Source of the DNA: Bacillota bacterium
GTDB lineage: Bacteria; Bacillota; Sulfobacillia; Sulfobacillales; Sulfobacillaceae
Direction: 5' to 3'
Assembly (NCBI GenBank): GCA_021820965.1
Contig: JAKACZ010000046.1
Coordinates: forward strand, 1 to 39,347
DNA length: 39,347 nucleotides
Under the pieces are notes generated by a model. The model was given only the letters and a program-made list of their open reading frames with translations, had not been told where the DNA came from and did no database searches. Within the stretch, counting starts at the first letter, position 1; each line of letters starts with the position of its first letter. Below, in pieces: positions 33,016-39,347 of this stretch. The position numbers and the translations under genes are program-made.

Positions 33016-33642
33016 TTGGTTTGGGTTCCGCTGGGAATCCTGCTGCTCACGGTCATGGCGGCTAGCTGGGCCGCGTTGAAACCGGTCAGGCTGCTCTTTA
33101 CCGTACGATCTAAAAACGCGCTGATCGACCTGGATGTGGAATTGTCCTGGGGATGGATACGAAGGAAGCGCTCGTGGCGGCTGCCGGTGAAACCGCCTGC
33201 GGGCGTTGAAGTAAAACCTGGGCCTAAAATCCAGGTTTCGTCGGAACTGATCCATGAAGCGCTGTCCGTGTTTTCGCTGATTGCCCATCTCAATCGGGAG
33301 TTATGGAAACGGATGACCGTTATCCACTTTGATTTCTGGTGCGAGTTAGGGCTGGGGGACGCGGCGGCCACCGCGGTATGGACGGGATGGGTGAGCGAAT
33401 GGGTCGCCTGGTGGATCTCGTCGCGTATCGCCCCCAGAGCTCTGCAAGCGCCGACATTCGCGGTGGTGGCTGCCTGGGACCAACCGGAAATTCTCTGCAA
33501 TTTTACCAGTATAATTCAACTTCGCCCCTCCGATATTATCCTAGCGACTGCATCCGGTCTTGGCGACCGGGTAAAAGGAGGGCTCACACGTGGAAAACCA
33601 GTCCGGAACGGCAACGTCTCGGTCCTCGGGACATCCGATTGA
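33016..33642 (+). CDS. DUF2953 protein, YtfI-like
   Basis: This is a 208-residue protein with a single N-terminal hydrophobic segment (LGILLLTVMAASWAAL) followed by a beta-rich region and the DUF2953 pattern WCELGLGDAAATAVWTGW (cf. the family's G.gD...TA...G). In Bacillus the ytfI gene of this family lies directly before ytfJ, as here. The start is TTG 33016 after GGGGGGTG. The 3' end overlaps the next gene by 53 bp. Function is unknown. It may act at the forespore membrane. Confidence 0.75.
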   Translation: MVWVPLGILLLTVMAASWAALKPVRLLFTVRSKNALIDLDVELSWGWIRRKRSWRLPVKPPAGVEVKPGPKIQVSSELIHEALSVFSLIAHLNRELWKRMTVIHFDFWCELGLGDAAATAVWTGWVSEWVAWWISSRIAPRALQAPTFAVVAAWDQPEILCNFTSIIQLRPSDIILATASGLGDRVKGGLTRGKPVRNGNVSVLGTSD

Positions 33643-34051
33643 GAACTTGATGAAAACAGCGATGGAATCGATTAAAGGCATGATTGATGTCAATACCGTG
33701 GTCGGGCGACCCGTTGAAACCCGCGACGGCGGCACTATCATTCCCATTTCCCGGGTATCATTTGGGTTTGCCGCGGGTGGCGGTGAGTATTGGAGCCGCG
33801 TGTCCGATCACACCGGCCATCCCTTTGGCGGTGGCAGCGGCGCGGGGGTCACCGTGCATCCGGTGGGATTTTTGGTGATGCAGGGGGACACTGTGCGGCT
33901 GTTGGCTGCGGACAGGGGGGATCTTTGGGAATCTCTAGCCAATAACATCCCCCAGGTGCTCGACCAGTTGCAGGGGCTCTTCAAAGACCGGGAAAATCCG
34001 GCCCAAACCCGGCATCGAACGACAATCCTGGACCCCACCACGGTATCCTAG
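33590..34051 (+). CDS. ytfJ: GerW-family sporulation protein YtfJ
   Basis: This is a 153-residue soluble protein of the GerW/YtfJ family. It shows HPIENLMKTAMESIKGMIDV (core NLMKTAMESIKGM), NTVVGRPVETRDGGTIIPISRVSFGFAAGG (core GTIIPISRVSFGF), and a glycine-rich stretch GGGSGAGVTVHPVGFLVMQGD. GerW is needed for lysozyme-triggered germination in Streptomyces, and ytfJ is SigF-dependent in Bacillus; the molecular function is unknown. GTG 33590 follows AAAGGAGGG. The next gene (Ku) begins six bases after its stop, so ku may be transcribed with it. Confidence 0.9.
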   Translation: MENQSGTATSRSSGHPIENLMKTAMESIKGMIDVNTVVGRPVETRDGGTIIPISRVSFGFAAGGGEYWSRVSDHTGHPFGGGSGAGVTVHPVGFLVMQGDTVRLLAADRGDLWESLANNIPQVLDQLQGLFKDRENPAQTRHRTTILDPTTVS

Positions 34052-34057
34052 ACCGCC

Positions 34058-34837
34058 GTGCCGATGCGAAGCCTGTACAAGGGCATTATTGGGTTCGGGC
34101 TCGTGTCAATTCCCATCCAAGTGTTCAAAGCGATGGAGAGCGAGCGGGTGACCACGCATTGGATTCACGAGTTCTGCAAGAGTCGGATCCAGTATCGGAA
34201 GTACTGCCCCACGTGCGAGCGCGAGGTCGCGGCCGAGGAGGTGGCAGTCGGCGCGCCGTTACCAGACGGTCGGTTTGTGGTGCTGCCTTTGGAAGAGGAC
34301 GTGGGGCCCAAAGACCATACAATTACCATCTTGAATTTTCCAGAACTGTCCGAAATCGACCCGGTCTTTTGGGAGACGTCCTATTGGCTTAAGCCCGCCG
34401 CTGGCGGGCAGAAGGCCTATGCCTTGCTGGCTCGCACCATGCGGGAGATGGGGCGGGTTGCGCTGGCGGAAATGACACTCCGCACGCGCCCGTCGTTGGC
34501 GGTGGTCCGTCCCTATAACCAGACCACGCTCATGCTGCATCGTATGTACTATCCGGAAAGCCTTAGAGTGGAAGGAGCGTCGTTTGGTTCTGACTCGGCT
34601 GAACCGTCTGAGAAGGAATTAGATATGGCCCGCACTCTTGTCCAACACATGGCGGAGCCGTTCAAACCGGAGGCATACCCTAACCGACACCGGCTAGAGC
34701 GATTGCGGCAGATTGAAGATCTCATGCCGACAGCTGAGATGCCGCATGCCGCCCCCGGCCGGGAGGTCCTGGACCTGATGGAAAAGTTGAAGGCGTCGGT
34801 GACAGCGCGAGAGCGTCATGGTACGGGGACGGGGTAA
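34058..34837 (+). CDS. ku: Non-homologous end-joining protein Ku
   Basis: Bacterial Ku is a homodimeric ring that binds DNA ends and recruits LigD. The 259-residue product has the family's start RSLYKGIIGFGLVSIPIQVF, RKYCPTCEREV with the zinc-ribbon-like cysteine pair, FWETSYWLKP, ARTMREMGRVALAEMTLRTRP and LVQHMAEPFKPEAY. Length fits short bacterial Ku. A GTG at 34058 and an ATG at 34064 are both possible starts; neither has a strong ribosome binding site, consistent with read-through or coupling from ytfJ. It overlaps no gene, but the ligase ATG follows its stop directly. Confidence 0.95.
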   Translation: MPMRSLYKGIIGFGLVSIPIQVFKAMESERVTTHWIHEFCKSRIQYRKYCPTCEREVAAEEVAVGAPLPDGRFVVLPLEEDVGPKDHTITILNFPELSEIDPVFWETSYWLKPAAGGQKAYALLARTMREMGRVALAEMTLRTRPSLAVVRPYNQTTLMLHRMYYPESLRVEGASFGSDSAEPSEKELDMARTLVQHMAEPFKPEAYPNRHRLERLRQIEDLMPTAEMPHAAPGREVLDLMEKLKASVTARERHGTGTG

Positions 34838-35644
34838 ATGGAACCAGGCAGTTTCGTGCCGCCGATGTTGGGAGTGACGGCTGACGCCCCGTTTTCCCGC
34901 CCCGGCTGGTGGTTTGAAACCAAGTGGGACGGGTACCGGGCCATCCTCAGCATCGGACGAGAGTTTCGGGCTTACTCCCGCAACGGACACGACTTACAGG
35001 CCTGGTATCCGGCCATCCGCCGGGCGCGGGAGGTTTTGCCGGACGATGTGGTGTTGGATGCCGAATTAGTGGCCTGGGTGGATGGACGGCCCCAATTTTC
35101 GCGGTTGCAACAGCGAACGGCCGACCAATATTTGCTGATGGTGTTCGATTGCTTGTACGCAGACGGGCGGTGGTTGATGCAGGAACCGCTCTACCGGCGG
35201 CAGGCAATCTTAAGACAGCGCGTGCGCAGCACTGGGATGGTAGTTCTGTGCGATGGACTGGAGGAGCAGGGCGAGGCCTTATTTTCCACCATTGCCGAGG
35301 CGGGTTTGGAAGGTGTGATGGCCAAGCGCATGGATAGCCCCTATCTTCCGGGACGGCGTTCTGTGACCTGGCAGAAGTTTTTGGTCTATCACGCCGACTG
35401 GTTTTGGGTATACGCCGTGTCAAGGGCCGAGGACGGCTCCTGGTATTGGCATATCGGGGATGATGGAGACGGTCGCCTGCGCTCGGTGGGGAAGGTCCAT
35501 GCGCCGCGTGGCTGGCGGTCAGACGGCGGGCCAGGGGACCCGTTTCTGGCTCAAGTGCAGTATCGGGAGCGAACGCGGGAGGGACACCTACGCCATGCAC
35601 GACTTAGAGAGTGGCGTCCGAACCATACGAATCCCCCATCCTGA
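34838..35644 (+). CDS. ATP-dependent DNA ligase, LigD ligase domain alone
   Basis: The 268-residue protein contains the ligase domain of LigD without the nuclease and polymerase parts. Motif I is FETKWDGYRA with the AMP-accepting Lys29. Other motifs are FRAYSRNGHDL, VLDAELVAW (motif III-like), LLMVFDCLYADG, motif IV EGVMAKR (158-164) and motif V VTWQKF. An OB-fold follows. The C-terminus is shorter than usual. The ATG follows the ku stop directly. It seals the joined ends in NHEJ. Confidence 0.92.
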   Translation: MEPGSFVPPMLGVTADAPFSRPGWWFETKWDGYRAILSIGREFRAYSRNGHDLQAWYPAIRRAREVLPDDVVLDAELVAWVDGRPQFSRLQQRTADQYLLMVFDCLYADGRWLMQEPLYRRQAILRQRVRSTGMVVLCDGLEEQGEALFSTIAEAGLEGVMAKRMDSPYLPGRRSVTWQKFLVYHADWFWVYAVSRAEDGSWYWHIGDDGDGRLRSVGKVHAPRGWRSDGGPGDPFLAQVQYRERTREGHLRHARLREWRPNHTNPPS

Positions 35645-36452
35645 GCGGGTGCTATACCCCGAGGCTGGCATTACCCGGGCTGACGTGGTTAGCTACTATG
35701 CGGAAGTCGCACCGTATTTGTTGCGCGAAGCCAAGGGGCGGGCTCTCACCGTCAAACGCTGGCCGCACGGCATCAATGGCCCCATGTTTTATCAAAAGCA
35801 TCCCCGCCCCGGGGAGCCGATCCGGGTGGAAGATACCGAGACGCTGATAACGTGGGTGGGACAGGGCGCGTTGGAGTGGCACGCCCCGCTGGGGCATGAG
35901 GACGACCCGTTACGCCATGACTGGGCGATTTTGGACCTGGATCCCAATCCGCCGGCGGGATGGGACCAGGTGGTACAGGTGGCTCGCATTTTCAAAGCAT
36001 TGTTAGATTTAATGGAGGTGCCGTTTCTTTTGAAGTCGTCTGGTCAGCGTGGTTTGCATTTTTACATTGGCATCCAGCCGCTCAACCACGCCCTGGTTAT
36101 GGATATTGTCGGCCGGTGGGCCAAGATGGTGGTAGAAACGGCGCCGAATCTGGCCACCGTAGAACGTCTCAAACGTCATCGCGGCGCCCGCGTGTATCTC
36201 GATTATCTGCAAAACGGCCATACCCGGACCACGGTGATGGCGTACAGTCTTCGCGCTACCCCGCGGGCCACCGTGTCCCTGCCGATTGGCTGGGAGGAGG
36301 TCACTCATCCACCCGAGTATTGGACATTGAGCCGCGCGTTGGCTCGGCTCCGGGAGCGGGGCGATCTATTTCAGTGGAGCGGCCCTAGACTTGACTTGGA
36401 AGGGCTGGCACGGCGGCACGGGATTCACCCGCCATCCAAGGAGGTACCATGA
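35595..36452 (+). CDS. LigD-type primase-polymerase domain alone
   Basis: The 285-residue protein is the archaeo-eukaryotic primase-like polymerase domain of LigD, which fills gaps and adds ribonucleotides at ends. It shows ERVLYPEAGITRADVVSYY, HGINGPMFYQKHP, and the metal site WAILDLDPNP with Asp114 and Asp116. LLKSSGQRGLHFYI and YNTRTT-like HTRTTVMAYSLR are followed by the C-terminal ATVSLPIGWEEV. ATG 35595 follows GGGAGGGA and lies inside the ligase gene by 50 bp. It is a separate protein from the ligase, unlike Pseudomonas and Mycobacterium LigD. No phosphoesterase domain is encoded nearby. Confidence 0.92.
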   Translation: MHDLESGVRTIRIPHPERVLYPEAGITRADVVSYYAEVAPYLLREAKGRALTVKRWPHGINGPMFYQKHPRPGEPIRVEDTETLITWVGQGALEWHAPLGHEDDPLRHDWAILDLDPNPPAGWDQVVQVARIFKALLDLMEVPFLLKSSGQRGLHFYIGIQPLNHALVMDIVGRWAKMVVETAPNLATVERLKRHRGARVYLDYLQNGHTRTTVMAYSLRATPRATVSLPIGWEEVTHPPEYWTLSRALARLRERGDLFQWSGPRLDLEGLARRHGIHPPSKEVP

Positions 36453-38053
36453 TGACGGTCGAAGCGGAGGCATTGGCACTGGCACAGCAACTGAAGGCAT
36501 GGCCCCTTTTAGAGCCGCATCTCAAGTCGGGGTTGGATCTGCACGCGTATCAGGTGGAAAGCGTGCTGAAGGTTGTGCATGAGCTGGAGGGCCGAGCCAT
36601 CCTGGCAGACGAGGTGGGTCTGGGAAAGACCATCGAGGCGGGGCTGACGGCGGCCGAGCTAAAAGCGCAATTCGAGCTCAAGAACGTTCTGATTTTGGTT
36701 CCGGCAGGCCTGCAGACGCAGTGGGTGGAGGAGCTCCGGGATAAGTTTGGCTGGCAAGCCCAAAAAGGGCCCAAAGATGCGGGGTGGCTCTGGGTACTGT
36801 CTATTGACACCGCCAAGCGGCCGCCGCTTTTGCATCAGTTGCAATATGTGGAGTGGGATCTGGTCGTTGTCGATGAGGCGCACCACTTGAAGAACACCCA
36901 CACTCAGAACTATCAACTGGTTGCCGGCCTGAAATGCCGCCACTTGCTTCTTTTAACCGCGACACCCATGGAAAACCAGCTGACCGAGTTGTACGCGCTG
37001 GTCAATCTGGTCAAGCCGGGCTTGTTTGGGCCATATTTGCGCTTTTATCGCCAGTTCATTTTGGACAAACGGACGCCGAAAAACGCGGCGGAACTCCGGC
37101 GTCTCCTCGGCCAGGTGATGGTGCGCAACTTGCGCCATCATGTCGGCATGGAATTTCCCGACCGGGAAGTGACATTGGTGCCGCTAAGACTGGGAAAACC
37201 TGAGCGCGCGTTGTATGAGGCTCTCAATGCATCTCTGAAACAGGAATACCGATATCGCGTCCGCATGGAACAGACGGTGCTGCCGCTCTTGATTTTGCAG
37301 CGGGAGCTGTGTTCCTCCCCCCGCGCGCTCTTACCCACGTTGAAAAAATCCGACTGGATTGGCCCTCAACTTGACGAGCTGGTGGGGCTGGCACAATCCC
37401 TCGGGGCCACGGAAAAAATGCGCGCCGTGCGGGAGTTGGCGCGCCATCTCAAGCAGCGCATGCTGATTTTTACCGAGTACCGCGGCACCCAGCAGGCGTT
37501 GGTGGAATTTCTGCGCGAGAGCGGCTACGACGCCGCGGCTTTTCACGGAGGGTTGACCACTAAAGAGCGCGACCGGCTGGTGGAATGGTTTCGCTTAGGC
37601 CACCGGATTCTGGTGTCGACCGAGGCAGGAGGGCAAGGCATCAATCTTCAGTTTTGTCATGTGGTCGTCAATTTCGATCTGCCCTGGAATCCAATGCGGA
37701 TTGAACAGCGCATCGGCCGAGTTCATCGCATTGGCCAAACCGATACCGTTCAAATTTATAATCTCTATGCGGTAGACACGGTCGAGGAGGATATCCTGCG
37801 CCTGTTGCATGAGAAAATTGATCTGTTCCGCACCGTCATCGGCGATCTCGATGTGATACTGCGCCATATCGAACGCCGTGGCAGTTTGGAAAAGCGGCTG
37901 ATTGACATCTTTTTCTGGGAGGACGATCACGACAATGTGGTGACACGCCTGGAGCAGTTGGGTAATGAGTTTTTGGCGGCCCGCCGCCGATTATCCTGGC
38001 CCAGCGCCGACACTGTATCGGGATCTCAGCAAGAGGGCCTATCCCCATCCTAG
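36449..38053 (+). CDS. SNF2/RapA-type superfamily 2 helicase
   Basis: The 534-residue protein is a SWI2/SNF2-type DNA translocase. Motif I is DEVGLGKT (54-61), Walker B is VVDEAHHLKN (141-150), motif III is LLLTATPMEN, and the C-terminal lobe has TEYRGTQQALVEFL and STEAGGQGINLQ, VVNFDLPWNP and QRIGRVHRIGQ (motif VI). It has no extra DNA-binding or nuclease domain that I can recognise. The last ~70 residues continue after the helicase core as a charged segment. Start at ATG 36449, after AAGGAGGTACC, with a second ATG next to it; the gene overlaps the polymerase gene by 4 bp, so it is part of the NHEJ operon. Its role there, perhaps clearing proteins from ends, is inferred. Confidence 0.9.
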   Translation: MMTVEAEALALAQQLKAWPLLEPHLKSGLDLHAYQVESVLKVVHELEGRAILADEVGLGKTIEAGLTAAELKAQFELKNVLILVPAGLQTQWVEELRDKFGWQAQKGPKDAGWLWVLSIDTAKRPPLLHQLQYVEWDLVVVDEAHHLKNTHTQNYQLVAGLKCRHLLLLTATPMENQLTELYALVNLVKPGLFGPYLRFYRQFILDKRTPKNAAELRRLLGQVMVRNLRHHVGMEFPDREVTLVPLRLGKPERALYEALNASLKQEYRYRVRMEQTVLPLLILQRELCSSPRALLPTLKKSDWIGPQLDELVGLAQSLGATEKMRAVRELARHLKQRMLIFTEYRGTQQALVEFLRESGYDAAAFHGGLTTKERDRLVEWFRLGHRILVSTEAGGQGINLQFCHVVVNFDLPWNPMRIEQRIGRVHRIGQTDTVQIYNLYAVDTVEEDILRLLHEKIDLFRTVIGDLDVILRHIERRGSLEKRLIDIFFWEDDHDNVVTRLEQLGNEFLAARRRLSWPSADTVSGSQQEGLSPS

Positions 38054-38944
38054 CTCTCATCGCTGTGTTGACAAAATAGTTGTGTGCCGTCCATAAGGAG
38101 TGGCAGGGGCTGGGAACTTCAGGGACGCCTTTTCATCTGGTGCGCACCAGGTGGTATGGGTGTCCGCATTTAACTAATGGAACGGTTGCACGCCGTCTCG
38201 CATCAGTGTTAGGAGACTTTGTGTTGATCTGAAACCGTTTGCCTGTCGGTAGAGCAGTTGTGCGGGGGAAGCAAAAATGTCTAACACCCCCGTAAGTCCG
38301 CCAGTCGCCAGGCTAATAATTATCCTCATCTATTTTAGACGTTTCCGGTCACAAGTTCGCTATCGGCCATCCGGCCGGCCAGGACGGTGCCCTGGCTTCG
38401 CGATACCTTTGCCGTGCTCTGCAGCGTTTCCGGAATAGGTCGGGTCGAACGTGGACGCCCGAAAGCGTGAGCCCCCAAAGGGAACCGAGGCCGAGGCCGA
38501 CGCCATCTTCCTCCGCCAATCACTACCGCTGCATGACAATATGTACCGATTACTACCGTCATGATATGGGTTGACGAGTCCGGTGACGCCATGGGATTGG
38601 TGCAGATGCGCCCCCCGCCACTGCCCGTCATTGCCCAAGAGATTGGCATAAATTGGTCGGCTCACCCTTGCGCTGAACGGTACTGCGATCCAACTGTCGT
38701 TCTCAGCTTCCGAAAGATCTCGTCTGGTACACTCGTGTTCTCGTTAACGAGCACCCCAACCCCTCTCTTGATTGTGCGTCGACGACCTGGGAGATCCAGA
38801 GCGGTCGGCGGTTCTCTATTTACAGGGTGGCCCTTGGATCCGTAGTCCGAGGATCGCCTCCGCCGGGGGCGGTCCTTGGATGGCCACACCCCAGAAATCC
38901 TTGGTTGGAGCACGCGTCGTTAATCGGACACAGGTCACGTGGTG
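38054..38944. other. 891-bp stretch without a confident gene
   Basis: This region separates the NHEJ operon from the partial gene at the window edge. I find no recognised protein. Noted: a perfect 14-bp palindrome CTGGTGCGCACCAG at 38137-38150, and an inverted pair CGGGGG/CCCCCG around 38262-38292 that contains TGTTAGACA-like sequence on the minus strand. It may contain IS remnants. There is no visible terminator after the helicase gene. Confidence 0.45.
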
Positions 38945-39347
38945 TTATGGTTCCTCGTTACTCCAAAGCTCCGCTAAGGCTTCCAATGACTCGACCGACC
39001 AAAGTTTCCGGGCCACCATGAAGAGTTGCGTATCCGTCAGGCTCTTTACGCGGGTGGTTACGTCCGCGGGCAACTCGCCAAAGCGTGCCGACATCACTTC
39101 CAAGAGCAACTCAACATGACCTTCCGCCCGCCCTTCCGCCCGACCTTCCGCCTTGCCTGCGGCCGTACCCGCGGCCGTACCCGCGGCCGTACCCGCTTCG
39201 ATGCCCTGTGCGAGACCCTGTTCGAGGCCTTGTGCGAGACCCTGTTCGAGACCCCGCTTCCAGCCGCGCTCAATCGCTTCTTGTTCCAACTCCGTTATCA
39301 GATCATTCATCCGAATCACCTCTTTCATAGAGTTTAGCACCTCGGGG
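38945..39347 (-). CDS. C-terminal part of Rpn / PD-(D/E)XK transposase-like protein (partial)
   Basis: The frame is open to the window edge, so the 5' part lies outside. The visible ~134 residues begin EVLNSMKEVIRMNDLITELE, then EQEAIERGWKRGLEQG and a run of short (E/A)(Q/A)G(L/T/R) units, followed by a helical end VELLLEVMSARFGELPADVT and WSVESLEALAELW. A repetitive EKG/EQG-rich linker followed by a helical tail is typical for Rpn-family (recombination-promoting nuclease, PDDEXK_2/DUF4351) proteins. The catalytic domain is not in view. A GTG/ATG restart behind GAGGTGATTCGG could also make a short free C-terminal protein, as reported for Rpn family genes with internal starts. Confidence 0.6.
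   Translation of the reverse strand, partial: PEVLNSMKEVIRMNDLITELEQEAIERGWKRGLEQGLAQGLEQGLAQGIEAGTAAGTAAGTAAGKAEGRAEGRAEGHVELLLEVMSARFGELPADVTTRVKSLTDTQLFMVARKLWSVESLEALAELWSNEEP
39121..39254. repeat. Tandem 12-bp and 24-bp repeats inside the Rpn-like gene
   Basis: Three related units of CTTCCGCCCGCC type lie at 39121-39156. Three copies of GCGGCCGTACCC follow at 39159-39194, and two 24-bp copies of TGTGCGAGACCCTGTTCGAG(G/A)CC type at 39207-39254. All periods are multiples of three, so copy-number change keeps the frame and alters only the linker length of the encoded protein. Confidence 0.85.

Noticed and set aside
38068..38235. Two GTGTTGA motifs about 150 bp apart resembling IS ends
   Set aside because: Only seven bases match, in the same orientation, with no transposase between them.
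39121..39254. Repeats at the right edge considered as a CRISPR array
   Set aside because: The units are contiguous, short and in frame with a coding sequence; there are no unique spacers.

Overview
The window looks like chromosome of a high-GC, endospore-forming Firmicute. The central block runs xerD, deoB, dacF, spoIIAA, spoIIAB, sigF, spoVAC, spoVAD, spoVAE, spoVAEA, spoVAF, lysA, scpA, scpB, ytfI-like, ytfJ-like, which is the Bacillus/Clostridia sporulation gene order with a few genes missing. A Sulfobacillus-like organism is my best guess from gene content and base composition. That is an inference; no rRNA or other taxonomic marker is present.

Region 1 (1-2260) is an IS200/IS605 insertion. 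It has a truncated TnpA with a damaged HUH motif, an apparently intact TnpB, and a hairpin-rich right end that probably encodes the omega RNA. The right end abuts the last ~57 codons of a TauE/SafE-type permease. Region 2 (2265-7600) has a two-subunit MaoC-fold dehydratase on the plus strand. It converges on a minus-strand operon of two ABC ATPases and two membrane subunits, one with a large extracytoplasmic domain. Region 3 (7600-8350) is a decayed IS607-type resolvase with two frameshifts.

Region 4 (8500-16290) is metabolic: a YciI-like protein, glycerate kinase, a fused GlcD-GlcE FAD dehydrogenase, an SDR oxidoreductase, an FAD/NAD(P)H reductase and alanine dehydrogenase with a clear terminator. 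Glycerate kinase and the GlcDE fusion suggest glycolate/glyoxylate use. Region 5 (16290-19350) is an empty stretch followed by a translationally coupled marR-clc pair.

Region 6 (20060-34050) is the sporulation and chromosome-segregation block. XerD and the ScpA/ScpB pair act on chromosomes, DeoB in nucleoside salvage, and DacF on peptidoglycan. SpoIIAA/SpoIIAB/SigF form the forespore sigma factor switch. The SpoVA proteins form the dipicolinate channel, LysA completes lysine synthesis, and the YtfJ-like protein belongs to the GerW family. Candidate forespore-type promoters precede dacF and spoVAC. spoVAA, spoVAB and a purine nucleoside phosphorylase gene are absent from their usual places.

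Region 7 (34058-38053) is a compact non-homologous end-joining operon: Ku, a stand-alone LigD-type ligase, a stand-alone LigD-type polymerase/primase and a SNF2-type helicase. It starts seven bases after the ytfJ-like gene, which suggests DNA repair tied to spores. Region 8 (38054-39347) is mostly non-coding and ends in a partial Rpn/PD-(D/E)XK-type gene with a repetitive tail.
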